A stretch of DNA of 28,500 bases from Neocallimastix lanati (nom. inval.) (Eukaryota > Neocallimastigomycota > Neocallimastigomycetes > Neocallimastigales > Neocallimastigaceae): contig JACVTC010000022.1 in the NCBI GenBank assembly GCA_016946835.1, positions 845,001 through 873,500 of the forward strand, in the 5' to 3' direction. The notes under the pieces were generated by a model. The model made no database searches, was not told the DNA's origin, and saw only the letters and a list, made by a program, of their open reading frames with translations. The translations under genes and the position numbers were made by a program. Of this stretch, positions 10,551 to 20,677 are shown in pieces (the stretch's first letter is position 1; each line of letters opens with the position of its first letter).

Positions 10551-10732
10551 AACACTTTCATTACCAAGAGTGCCGATGTCGTACCGATATGGCAAAGGAA
10601 TAGTGCAGTTAGTAATCCTGTTAATTTTCATTAATACACATTTATTAACAGTACAGCTCCGAATACAGAACCTATTATAGGTAATTCAATTTTTGATGAT
10701 TTTTCTTGTGGTTTAAGGGGGGGGGAGTTTAG
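10551..10732 (+). repeat. 3' tail of the LINE relic, copy 1
   Basis: The sequence after the ORF stop includes aagagtgccgatgtcgtacc at 10567-10586 and a run of nine or so G near 10717-10725 followed by gtttagtgg. A diverged copy in the same order and orientation lies at about 11190-11345, supporting a shared retroelement 3' end. Confidence 0.6.
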
Positions 10733-10790
10733 TGGATACCACAATATTTATTTTAAAGATGTTACTTTAAAATAGATATTGTGGTATCCA
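10733..10790. repeat. Near-perfect 58-bp hairpin
   Basis: The left arm tggataccacaatat (10733-10747) pairs perfectly with 10776-10790. An inner arm attttaaag (10750-10758) pairs perfectly with 10765-10773. The two stems are separated by a 2x2 internal loop and closed by the 6-base loop atgtta. It directly abuts a second hairpin. Confidence 0.95.
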
Positions 10791-10825
10791 ATAAAACAAA
10801 GAAGATATTACTTCTTTGTTTTATT
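10790..10825. repeat. Perfect 15-bp-stem hairpin next to the first
   Basis: The left arm aataaaacaaagaag (10790-10804) pairs exactly with 10811-10825 around the 6-base loop atatta. It shares one base with the preceding hairpin. Sequence around its loop matches the related copy at about 11360-11390, so the right arm looks ancestral and the left arm an inverted copy. Confidence 0.95.
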
Positions 10826-11189
10826 ATTTTAGATTTGCTTTCTTTATATTTGCTTTTTTATTATTTTTTTATTTTATAATTAAAATTTCATTATTTTTAT
10901 TTATTTATTTATAATTAATTAATTAATTAATTATTGTATAGATAATTATTTAATTATTTATTTATTTATTATACATTAATTATATATTTTAATATTTTAA
11001 TATTTATATTGTATTGTTACCATTTATCATTTTATTGATAAATGAAATATTATATTATAATAATTTTTAAGATAAAAATTTTATATAATTGTAAAGGTAC
11101 AAATAAAATTTTATTCTAATTTATTTATTACAATTTTTATTAAGAATAACTTTTATTAATAATAATTTATATTTATATTTATTATTTGA
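10826..11189. other. AT-rich spacer between retroelement relics
   Basis: Short TTTA/TTAA/ATTA repeats, such as (TTAA)n near 10915-10935, fill this interval. No gene or RNA was recognised. Confidence 0.5.
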
Positions 11190-11400
11190 TAGGTACTGCA
11201 AAATACCAAACTTAATCAAGAGCATCGAAGTCGTACTGATAAGGCATAATGATAATACAGGATCATCATCTATTTCTACGAAGGGTGAATCTCGTCTTAG
11301 TTGTTCAATAAATGATGAATTCGGGGTAAGTTTAGTGGACACCACATTATCTATTTTAAAAGATGTTACTTCTAGGTTTCATTATTTTTTTATTTGGTAG
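11190..11400 (+). repeat. 3' tail of the LINE relic, copy 2
   Basis: Bases 11216-11254 (aagagcatcgaagtcgtact and onward) match 10567-10602. Bases 11322-11390 (gtttagtggacaccaca, then tattttaaaagatgttactt) match the first copy's tail, without the extra inverted-repeat insertion seen there. A 74-codon open frame on the minus strand covers this piece but is probably incidental. The coding part is missing, as in a heavily 5'-truncated insertion. Confidence 0.6.
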
Positions 11401-11958
11401 GAAAGGAGACTTCCAGCATAGTACAACTTGCCGAAATACATTGTATTTTTTGAGCTTTTTTTTTTTTTTTTTTATTTTTTTTAAACTTTTATTTTTATTT
11501 TTAATTTCAAATGTACTTTTTATCTACATGTATTTTTTATAATAAAATTAATAAAATTATGGAAGTGTATTCACTTCCCTGTGTAAAAAAAAAAAAAATT
11601 TATTATTTTAGATTTAATTTTTATTTTTTATTTTACTTAATCTTTTACATACATTTTATTTTTATCTCTAAATTATATAATGTACTTTTTTTAAAAGATG
11701 TATTACATAAAAATATAATTATCTATTCTCTTCCCAGTCTAATAAAAAAATAATTTAAAATATATAAATATGCTTTTATACATATATATATTCAAATTTG
11801 AATTAGTATTATTAATAATAATAATACTAGTAATTAATAATAATTAATTAATTAATAAAATAAAATTGAATTGTATGTTATTTGAAAAAAATAAATGTGT
11901 TACTATGGTAATTAAGAATTGTAACTTTTATCATTCATTATGAATAACTTGTTCAATA
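11401..11958. repeat. Diverged direct repeat containing cttccc-type termini
   Basis: The segment 11508-11600 (aatgtactttttatctacat, then the palindromic ggaagtgtattcacttcc, then gtgtaaaaaaa) resembles 11678-11756 (aatgtactttttttaaaaga, then tattctcttcccagtctaat). The two copies lie in the same orientation about 170 bp apart. They could be tandem pieces of an LTR or of another repeat; I cannot tell. An 80-codon frame here is low-complexity and not supported as a gene. The remainder to 11958 is AT-rich spacer. Confidence 0.45.
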
Positions 11959-12660
11959 ATGACTTTTTTAATGAATGTGATAAATATGGAAGAAAAATCA
12001 ATCAAGGCTAAAGATTTGCTAGATGTGGATATAAATTCGATGCTTGTATTTTCCAAAACTACCAATATGGTTGAAGACGACTGTCCAAAACACTATCTTT
12101 ATTATGGAGTAAATACTAATCCTCGATTGGAATATTGGATTTCTAAAAGCTTTTTTTTTTTCCCTGAATTTCGAATGAAAAACTTCATAGATATTAAAAC
12201 TCTTTATGTAGTAAAATTTTTTTTAGTAATTAACAAATATTGTCTAATATCAAATAGTAATGTAAACACTGCTATCACAATTATTAATAATATAGAATTA
12301 AGTACTGATTCTAATAGAAGTAATGTATAATATTTAATAATAATAAAAATAGCAATAATGTTGTTAATAATAATAATAGTATTGATGGTGAAAAAAAAAA
12401 AAAAAAAAAATATTAATATTAGTGAAAGCAAAAATAGGAAAATTAATATAAGTGATAGTGAAAATAATGAGTATTAATATTTAACGATTGTGAAAATAAT
12501 AGTGTTGGTACTAATAATGTAATAAATTGTTCAATTGGTGAAAATCGTACTTATTAATATTAGTAATTTTCTGAACAATGAGCATGGAAATATATATGAA
12601 ACGTAATACCAAGTATATAACTTCCTTCTTGGTAGAAGAGATGCAGACATTATTGATTCA
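11959..12660 (+). pseudogene. Second LINE-like C-terminal relic with destroyed zinc knuckle
   Basis: The frame 11959-12330 contains MVEDDCPKHYLYYGV and LEYWISK. It aligns with VYDDCPKFCLCCGK and YWIFEC of the relic at 10062. Three of the zinc-knuckle cysteines read Tyr here (codons 12094, 12100, 12103), the last reads Ser, and the expected His is Tyr. Downstream, a TAA at 12328 and frameshifts around the poly-A at 12390 lead into the Asn-rich section shared with 9290-9580, then FLLGRRDADIIDSN. The order zinc knuckle, Asn-rich linker, FLLG is therefore preserved, which helps to interpret the scrambled copy at 9290-10550. The copy is clearly dead. Family assignment rests on the alignment to the neighbouring relic. 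Confidence 0.6.
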
Positions 12661-12765
12661 AATTATATATAAATGAGATGTTTTGTTTAATAATCAAATT
12701 ATTTTTGGTGATTATTCTAAAACGTCATTCTTGATGTGATCTGCGACCTCTCTTTTACAGGAATT

Positions 12766-12990
12766 ATGTCTAAGGCTAGTACTCAACAAGTGATTGCTAT
12801 TCTGATGGTATAGGCGCAAACTAACCAGGAGCAGCAACGGCTGAAAATGCAGTAGAACAGGCCTAATAGGGTCAATACCTCGAGTGAGAGAAGACCATAA
12901 TTTCTTTCAGTTTATCAATTCAAACCCTAATCCAGAATAAGAATTCCCTTTAAATAAAAATCTTATAATCTGGAGGTGAGGTTCGTTTGC
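12766..12990 (+). pseudogene. Dead gag-like start of a retroelement
   Basis: From the ATG at 12766 the frame reads MSKASTQQVIAILMV, then AQTNQEQQRLKMQ, then NRPNRVNTSSERRP. Stops interrupt at the positions between these pieces and again after ERRP. A short Gln-rich start of this type is common in retrotransposon Gag or ORF1 proteins, but I cannot name the family. The internal stops are TAG, TAG, TAA and TAA, in a Gln-rich context where CAG or CAA would be expected. The composition (CG-containing, few A/T runs) is unlike the surrounding spacer, which supports a recently acquired element. Confidence 0.45.
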
Positions 12991-13564
12991 ATATGGACTT
13001 TTTTTTTTTTTTCTTGAATTTATTGATACATTTTATTTTTGAATAATACTTTTTATTTTACATTACTATTTAAAATATTATTATGTTCTAATTGAACAAA
13101 TAATATTTATTTTTTTTATTAATTCAATGTTTTTTTTGTAATATTAAAATTATTCATGTAATTAATAAATGAATAAATAAATATAGATTAAAGTTTTTAA
13201 TAATTTCGGCTTTAAAAAAAAAAAAAAAGAAGACAATATAAAAACGCATTAAATATAGAGATAGAGAAGAAAATTTTTTTCTTAATCAAAGTATAATGTA
13301 AATTTATGAATGGGCCAATAAAAAATGAAATGACTTTTAGAATCAATAAATGTACTATTATAGTTGTTAAATCAATGATTAATAAATGTCTTTTCTATTT
13401 TAAAAAATTATATTTTAGTCTCATTCTTTTTCAATTCGGTTATTTCTATGCTCCGTTATTTGAATTTTATAATATATATTAAAAAAAAAATAAATATATA
13501 TTTTCGATAGCTTGTTTTTTGTGCTAATGCAAATAATTTGATGCTTTAAAAAAAATGGAAAAAC
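12991..13564. other. AT-rich spacer, possible repeat remnants
   Basis: This is mostly poly-T/poly-A and TTTAT-like sequence. A more complex part near 13415-13460 (tagtctcattctttttcaat and onward) may be a fragment of a repeat, but nothing identifiable was found. No gene is supported. Confidence 0.45.
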
Positions 13565-13855
13565 TCATCTTGTATTATTAGTAAATAATAATCCTATATT
13601 GTCTCCACTACTCCTGGACAAAAATATTAAAATGATTAGCAGAATATAAATATATAAATATAAGAAACACCCTAAATTTTTTTTTGATTGTTCATGAAAA
13701 ATCATTGAACATCCCAGATGACAACAAAGGAAGATTTCGAAGATAATATTAATTTTTTTATGTAATGCCTCTCCTTCTTGGCGGAAAATATAGCATATCA
13801 GATCTAATCGTTCAGCATGGGGGAGAGAAGGTGATTTATTAATAATATTTTTCAA
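13565..13855 (-). pseudogene. Unassigned coding-like relic, 96 codons
   Basis: The minus strand is open for 96 codons, including ERLDLICYIFRQEGEAL and FLCCHLGCSMIF. The plus strand also reads coding-like in pieces, for example PLLLGGKYSISDLI near 13770, which recalls the LLGG motif of the LINE relics nearby. I cannot decide which strand was coding. Base complexity is above that of the surroundings and the location is inside the retroelement cluster, so a transposon relic is most likely. No functional claim is made. Confidence 0.35.
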
Positions 13856-13943
13856 TTCTTTTAATAAAAATATTTAAAAATCAGGTATATTTTTTTTTTT
13901 TTAAAAAAAAAAAAATATTCTATTTAATGGACCTAATGGTTGG

Positions 13944-14030
13944 TACATAGACATACAACTTCTGCTACGGTTAAAATACATAGATATATAACTTTTCTTT
14001 CTGATAAAATACATAATACGCATCTCAATA
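13944..14030. repeat. 33-bp tandem repeat, 2.5 copies
   Basis: Units start at 13944, 13977 and 14010 (each beginning tacata). Units 1 and 2 are tacatagacatacaacttct and tacatagatatataactttt over their first 20 bases. The differences there are C in unit 1 and T in unit 2. The 33-bp period keeps a reading frame, but no intact ORF is present. Confidence 0.8.
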
Positions 14031-14664
14031 GTTATTTAACATTGATGGAAATTTAAATATATAATTATTACTATTATTTAGTAGTTCCTTCAATATATTA
14101 TAATAAATTAGTATTATTTTTATATTCAACAAATGATTCTTAATGTTTATATTTTCATTATAATAGTTCCTTTAAATAAATCTATAAAAATTTTGACAAA
14201 AAAGTAATAATCCCATACAATCTAATGTATTTCATTTATATACAAATATATAATATATTTTTTTTATGTCAATACAAATATTTTTAATTTTTTTTTTTAA
14301 AATGAAAAATAATGAAAACACATAAATAAATTAAGTTTTATCCAATCATAATGAAAAATCATATATAATTATATAAATTCTAAATTATTATATATATATA
14401 TTGAATATTATTTATATTTTAATTTTTAATAAATAATACTAAAAATATTAGTCAATATATTTTAATTTATTACAAAGAATTTCAAAATAATAATAATAAT
14501 AATAATAATAAAAATAAAAATAAAAAAATATATATATATTTATTTTTTATTTATTTATTATTATTTTTTTTTCTTTGCGGAATTTAATAGTAAATAATTA
14601 TAAATATAATTATTTTGTAAATTGTTCAATCTTTTTATAAATAAAAGAAATTAAATAAAATAAA
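14031..14664. promoter_or_regulatory. Region upstream of the RanGAP gene
   Basis: AT-rich DNA with (TA)n, (AAT)n near 14490-14510 and an A-rich leader ending taaaataaaataaaATG-like. The promoter of the RanGAP gene is expected here, but no specific element can be assigned. Confidence 0.4.
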
Positions 14665-14874
14665 ATGGATAAGAATACTTGGAGTAATCCAACTGCTAAC
14701 AAAAAGTTTGATACTGCTGAAGACGTACAAGTTCTTATTAATGATATTAACGATAAATTCACTGATGAAAAACTTTTAAATATTGACCTTAGTGGTAACA
14801 CTTTCGGTATTGAAGCTTCTCAAGCTCTTGCCGCTTGTCTTGCTAAACATGATGAAATTGAAGTAAGGAGAAAA

Positions 14875-14910
<36 letters not shown>

Positions 14911-16312
14911 AATATATAAATTTTGTAAAGGTGAAATATATAATAATAATGTGAAATTAATATAATAATCCAATATATGAATGTGTGTATTTATAAAAAC
15001 ACTATTAAATAAGTTTAAAAATTAATAATCCATTTAAAGTTGATTGATTTTATTTTAAAAATATTATTAAATTTATTTCGATTATAATGATTATTAATAA
15101 TTATTAAATACTTTCAACAAAATTATTAAATTAAAAAGAATTAAATAAAAAATTTATGTAACAATTATAAATTAAATGTTTTATAAATTTCTAGATTTAA
15201 AAATTCATTGAAAATAATAGAATTTTCATTATTTTAATATATTAAAAGATTAATATTTATTTTTTTATTTTTTAATAATTATTTATTTACATATAAAATT
15301 GTTATTTTTTTTATAAAAAATAATATTATAATTATTAAAGGTTGTTAACATGAGTGACTGTTTCACTGGTAGAATGTTAGAAGAAATTCCACCAGCTTTA
15401 ATTGCCTTTGGTGATGCTTTAGTTGATAAAAAGAATTTAAAGGAATTAAATTTAAGTGATAATGCTTTTGGTCCAAATGGAGCTAAGCCATTACAAAAAT
15501 TATTATCTAATAATAACTACATTCAAATTTTAAAATTAAACAATAATGGTTTAGGTGTTGAAGGTGGTAATTGTATTGCTAGTTATTTATTGGCTGCTCA
15601 AGAAAAGAATGTTAAGGAAAACAAAACTTCTTCTCTTCAAACTTTAATTGCTGGTAGAAACCGTTTAGAAAATGGTTCTATGGAAAAGCTTTCTGAAGCT
15701 TTAGCTGCTCATGGTACTATTAAAACTCTTCGTATTCCACAAAATGGTATTCGTTCTGAAGGTATTACTTTATTATTAAATAAGCTTAAGACTTGTAAGG
15801 ACATTGAAGTTTTAGATTTACAAGATAATACTTTCAAGAAGGTTACAGATGATGATGAAGAAATTCTTGAAGGTGAAAATGGTTCTTCTGCTTTAGCTGA
15901 TGCCTTACCATCTTGGCCAAAATTAAAGGTTCTTAACGTTGGTGATTGTTTATTAGGTAAGAAGGGTGGTAAGATTATTGAAGCTTTATCTTCCGGTTTC
16001 AGTGATCTTGAAGAAATCAATTTCACCTATGGTGAACTTGTAGAAAAGGATGCTTTAGCTCTTTCAAAATGTATTTCAAAGTTACCAAATATTAAGAAGA
16101 TTGAACTCGATGGTAATAGCTTCAGTGCTACTGGTAAAGCTGTTGAAGCTATTAAACAAGCTTTGGAAGATTGTAATTTAGATGAAGATGTTTTAGGTGA
16201 ATTAGAAGATATGGATTATGATAGTGATGAAGAAGATGAAGAAGATAATGAAGATTCTGATGATGAAGTTGATAAGATTGCTGATAACATAAAGAGTAAC
16301 TTAAAGATTTAA
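14665..16312 (+). CDS. RNA1: Ran GTPase-activating protein (Rna1p-type RanGAP)
   Basis: Exons 14665-14862 and 15341-16312, separated by a 478-bp GT-AG intron in phase 0, encode 389 aa, close to the length of yeast Rna1p. The protein is an RNI-type leucine-rich-repeat solenoid, with repeats such as LLNIDLSGNTFG, LKELNLSDNAFGP, IQILKLNNNGLG and IEVLDLQDNTFK. It ends in an acidic tail (about residues 345-375, rich in E/D). The splice joins HDEIE to VVNMSDCFTGRMLEEIP. In that motif R77 sits where fission yeast Rna1p has its essential arginine. The role is stimulation of Ran-GTP hydrolysis in the cytoplasm, which sustains nuclear transport. The start at 14665 follows an A-rich leader. Starting at the internal ATG in exon 2 would lose the first repeats. 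Codons ending in C/G are moderately frequent, as in an expressed housekeeping gene. There is no vertebrate-type SUMO/RanBP2-binding C-terminal domain. Confidence 0.93.
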
Positions 16313-16552
16313 GAATAATTAAAAATTAAAATAAATGTAATTAATATATTATATATAAAAATTAATATATATAATATTTCATTATAAATTTAATCATTAA
16401 TAGTCATCAAAATAATTATATGAAAAAAAAAAAAAGCATTATTCGATTGTTCATTTTGTAAAACATTTTTTTTTTTTATTACACATTTACAAACTAGTTA
16501 TTTTTAATAATAATATGAATATAAAGTACGAATAAAGGAAATAAGAAGAATA

Positions 16553-16583
<31 letters not shown>

Positions 16584-16814
16584 CTTTTTATTTATAGAAA
16601 TGAAATTACATAAAAAAAGCAAATAAAACTATTAATAAAAATATATATTATTAAGTTAAATACCTCAAAATATATTTTGTTATTATTAAAAAAAAAAAAA
16701 AAAAAAAAAAATGAAATAATAAAATGAATTTATTTTTTATATCAATATAATATTTATATTAAATTATAGAATACATATTAATAATATTAACAACGAAATG
16801 AATAGAGGATAGTA

Positions 16815-16846
<32 letters not shown>

Positions 16847-17272
16847 CATATATATAAAATAAAATAAAAGTAAAATAAAATAAAATAAAATAAAAAAAAA
16901 AAAAAAAAAGTTTCTTTTCAACTTATTATTAATAATAATATTATTATTATTAAGTACAAATAATTTTTATTTTCTTTTTATATTCAATTATGTTATTATT
17001 ATATAATATAATTAAAAAAAAAAAAAAAAAAAAAAAAATTATTATTAATAATAATATTATTTTACTAAAAGCAGAATATTATTTTATAAATATTTTTATT
17101 TATATCTTGGAATAATTTGGTGTTCCTATAGGATAACCATATTAATCCTCTTTAGTTCAGTTCAGCATATCATTTTTAGCAATAAATTTAATACTTTATA
17201 AAATTTATATATATATTCACAACGACGAAGTTGTATACGTCTAATATCTACATTTCATGATTGACATACCTT
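16313..17272. other. Intergenic AT-rich DNA between convergent genes
   Basis: This contains poly-A runs at about 16690-16710, 16818-16845 and 17013-17038, a (TA)n tract near 16550-16570, a short (AAAAT)n near 16857-16893 and (AAT)/(ATT) palindromes near 16930 and 17045. A more complex part at 17100-17272 is probably the 3' untranslated region of the small minus-strand gene that ends at 17273. No other gene was recognised. Confidence 0.5.
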
Positions 17273-17305
17273 TCATTTCAAGGAATCGTCTAACATATCA
17301 TCATC

Positions 17306-17352
<47 letters not shown>

Positions 17353-17837
17353 TACTTCCCATTAATTCTAATTCTTTTTGTTCTTTTAATCTATCTTCTT
17401 CAAATAATGGTAATTTAATGATTCCGATAAATAATTTTCCATTTTTACTCTTTATATTTTAAATATATAAAAAATCGAATAAGAATACCTGATTAAAATG
17501 ATTCTGTAATTTTTGGATGATGCGTAGTAAAAAGAAAAAAATATAACAATTAAAATTAATGAAAATAGTAAATAAATAAAAAAATTGGTTTAATTAAGAA
17601 CAATATTATTATTTATTAATACATGATAAATAATAAATACTTTATTTCGTTTTAAAAAAAAATTTTTTTTTATATGTTTGATCGAATAATACATGTTATA
17701 AATATGTTATTTAAAAGTAAAAATTAATTAAAATATAAAATAAATTGTATATATTAAATAATCTTCATAGAAATCAAGAATTCATTTAAAAAAAAAATTA
17801 AAATTAATTTAAAAAATTTTTTATTTTTATTAAAAAT

Positions 17838-17897
<60 letters not shown>

Positions 17898-18043
17898 TAA
17901 TTATTGAATCATTTTTATTATTTATTTATTTTTTACTCATTATTTTATATATAAATATTATTTTTATTTGTTTATTTAAAGATATATATAAAAAAATGTC
18001 TTTATTGAAAAATAAGGATAATAAAAAATATTACCTTTAACAT
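17273..18043 (-). CDS. Tentative small gene, Lys/Asp-rich tail (hand-built model)
   Basis: Reading the minus strand, exon 18043-18035 (ATG TTA AAG), micro-exon 17503-17489 (NHFNQ) and exon 17449-17273 join in frame with GT-AG borders. They give 66 aa starting MLKNHFNQSKNGKLFIGIIK. The most persuasive part is the last exon: SKNGKLFIGIIKLPLF, EEDRLKEQKELELMGST, about 14 Lys from a 42-bp homopolymer, then DDDDMLDDSLK and TGA. The frame stays open across the homopolymer. The last intron would be only 39 bp. The first exon and micro-exon are uncertain; an alternative upstream reading continues the frame through LRIIQKLQ. I do not recognise the protein. The homopolymer length may be a sequencing artefact. 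Confidence 0.4.
17310..17351. repeat. Poly-T tract of 42 bases inside a candidate exon
   Basis: An uninterrupted run of T on the plus strand, read as A (poly-Lys) in the candidate minus-strand gene. Confidence 0.9.
17839..17890. repeat. Poly-T tract of 52 bases
   Basis: The longest homopolymer in the window, falling inside the first intron of the tentative small minus-strand gene. Other long runs lie near 19407-19436, 23530-23567, 23839-23864 and 28302-28326. Confidence 0.9.
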
Positions 18044-18240
18044 ATTATTAGCTTAAACTATAATAATAATAATAATTATAATAATAAATAATAAGATTTA
18101 TAAAGTACAGTATTTTAAATCAATACTAATAATTAAGCAAATATATATATATATATATATAAATAAAATAAAACAAAATAGTAATAAAATAATATTTATA
18201 TATATATAATTTTTTTCCAAAATAAATTTTTTAAATTATT

Positions 18241-19402
18241 TTAATATTTATGTGAATTTTTACTGGCTTTATTCTTAATTAAACTAGGCAAATTTATAGA
18301 AGTATTTTTATTTTCTTTAACTTTGGTAATCGGTTGTATTATTTTTGGTAGATTTATTAAATGTTTTGGATTATCTGATAATTTAATTGAACTTTTAGGA
18401 TAGTTTGGAGGAAGAGGTGGTGGTAATTGTCGATTTAAGGACATTTCTGATTTTATTAGAGATGAAAGAGAAGATGAATGTCCTGATGACAAAGCTACTG
18501 CGGTTGAAGCATCTGAAAGCGATACATAAGTTTGCATTGAATTAAATGAAGAAGCCCTATCCATTGATAAATCATTATCCGATAAAGGAGGATTCTCATC
18601 ATAATTTATTTTTAATGTGATATCAGAATTTTTAATTGAATTTAAATTTAATTTCTCTATAGAATTATATTTATGTACTTTTATATTACTAGCCATTTTC
18701 TTTTTCTGATCATTAATTCTCTCATTAATATCAATACTTGAATTTTTCATTTTATTAATACCAACACTATCTTTATAAGATTTATTTTCCTCATTACTTT
18801 TAATTATTTCATTATTTAATCCAATTTCTGATATTTTATTTGAAATATTAACATTATTATTCATATCATTTTTTCTATTAATACTAGTCATTACTTTCTT
18901 ATTCGTATTATTATTAGATTCTTCATCTTTATCATTATTTCTATCTATATTTTTTTTTGTTGGGGGAATTTTTGGTAATAAATTCATTCCCTTTGGTGTT
19001 GAATTTATCGTATTTAATATCATATCTTGATCATTTAAATTGGTTATTGAGGTGCTTAAACTTTTTTCTTGACTTGGATAATATTTTTCTATTTAAAATG
19101 GTTAAATTTTCAAAAGTTTATTTTTTATTTTTATTTTTATTTTTTTTTTTTTTTATGATTTATTATTTATATTTTAAATATTTATGAATCAATATTTTTT
19201 TTTAAATATATTTATATTAAAATGAAATATTAAATAATATAAATACATGAATAATAAATTACCTGATAATGAAGTTAAAAGTCCAGTTCCTTGGAAAGCT
19301 TCAACTAATGTCTTTTCTATTTATTAATACAATATATAAATAATATTTATTTATTTAATTTAATTTATTTGTAATTATTTGTGATTATTATTATTATATT
19401 AT

Positions 19403-19450
<48 letters not shown>

Positions 19451-20677
19451 CTATAATTTAATTTTAAATTAGATATTAGTAATTTTTATGCCAGAGATAA
19501 ATAATTTTATGGTCCTTTCTCTTAATTTTAATAAATAATTATTTTCAATTAAAAAAAAAAGGAAAATAACAATAATACCTGAGCATGCTCTTTGAAGTCG
19601 AGCTATTTCTGAATGTAAAGATGCTAAAGTTTCAGAATGTTGAGTTTGTAATTGTTTTATTGTTTTTTCAAGTGAATTAATTTTTGCAATAGCTCTTCGA
19701 TATTCATTACTTTTTAGTACTATTTCTTTTTCATTTATAGAATTACTTTCTTTTTGAAAAGATGTTAACTTCTTCGATTTTAGTTGAGAATCATTTCGGT
19801 TATGTATATAATCTAAAGATCTACTTCTATCCAAACGATTTGATAAATCATTTTGATATGAAGTATTTTTTCCAAGATCTGATTTTAATGTTTTTCTCGA
19901 TGATTGATTCATCAATGGTTTATTAGATAACAAGGAAGTTCGGATAGAATTTATTTGTTTACTGGGAAATTTTTTACTGATACTATTCTCTTGAGAAGAT
20001 GAACGTATGCTTATTGCTTTCTTCGCTTGTGATGTTGATATGTTATTAGTTGATGAAGATTGAGAAAAAGAAATATTATTACTATTATTATTATTAATTG
20101 TTGATCTACTATCCAATGAATTATGTAATGAATTTCTTTTAGCTTTTATTGCTGTGGTAGTTGATGTACTTGTAGTTTCTCTTTGTTTAGTTGTTGATGT
20201 TGCTATAGAATTATTTAATAAAGCATTTGTTGATTTTGAAGCTTTTAATTCATTTGTGGAAGTAGATCTTCCTATTTCAGATGAAGTATATATACTTCGG
20301 CCATTTTTTAAATATTTATTTTTTAATTCGGGTGTATATTTTCCTTTTTTTGAGGAAACTTTTGATTTATCATTGGTTTTATTTTCTTCGTCTAATATAG
20401 CTTCTTTACTATCACTTCTTTTCTTTATAATGGATAAATATGTTTTTGAATTTTTTGATGTAGTAATAGTTTCGTTATTTTTACTAATATCATGAGTACA
20501 ATTAGAATCCTCACTCAATTCAATTTCTGAAGAATTTTTTAAAGTTACCTCAGAAGCTTTTGATTCCGATAATTCTTTAAATAAAGGTTTTATTAATGAT
20601 GCTTCCGAATTATTTTTATTTTTATTTATTATTTCATTCATATTATTATTTAATAGTGTATTTGATTTTCCACTCAT
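18241..20677 (-). CDS. Ser/Asn-rich protein with CCDC92-like coiled coil
   Basis: On the minus strand, exons 20677-19579, 19316-19263 and 19088-18241 join in phase 1 with GT-AG borders (introns of 262 and 174 bp) to give 666 aa. The start MSGKSN at 20677 follows a poly-A leader. An in-frame ATG at 20740 would only add a Tyr/Ile/Lys-rich stretch. Residues 1-320 are disordered and rich in Ser/Asn/Lys/Thr. Residues 323-370 form a coiled coil: SLEKTIKQLQTQHSETLASL, then HSEIARLQRACSEKTL. This pattern (LEK.I..LQ.QHSETL..LH.EI.RLQ..C) strongly recalls the CCDC92 domain of animal centriole- and cilium-associated proteins. The middle 54-bp exon lies exactly at the end of that domain and reads VEAFQGTGLLTSLS. 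The C-terminal half is again disordered, with PPPLPP at 607-612. If it is a true homologue, a role at the basal bodies of the multiflagellate zoospore is likely. The family call is motif recognition only. Confidence 0.8.

Noticed and set aside
15709-16026. Minus-strand 105-codon frame
   Set aside because: Antisense to the RanGAP leucine-rich repeats; no independent support.
18957-20495. Plus-strand frames of 76 and 113 codons
   Set aside because: They are antisense to exons of the minus-strand CCDC92-like gene, whose frame and splice sites are much better supported.
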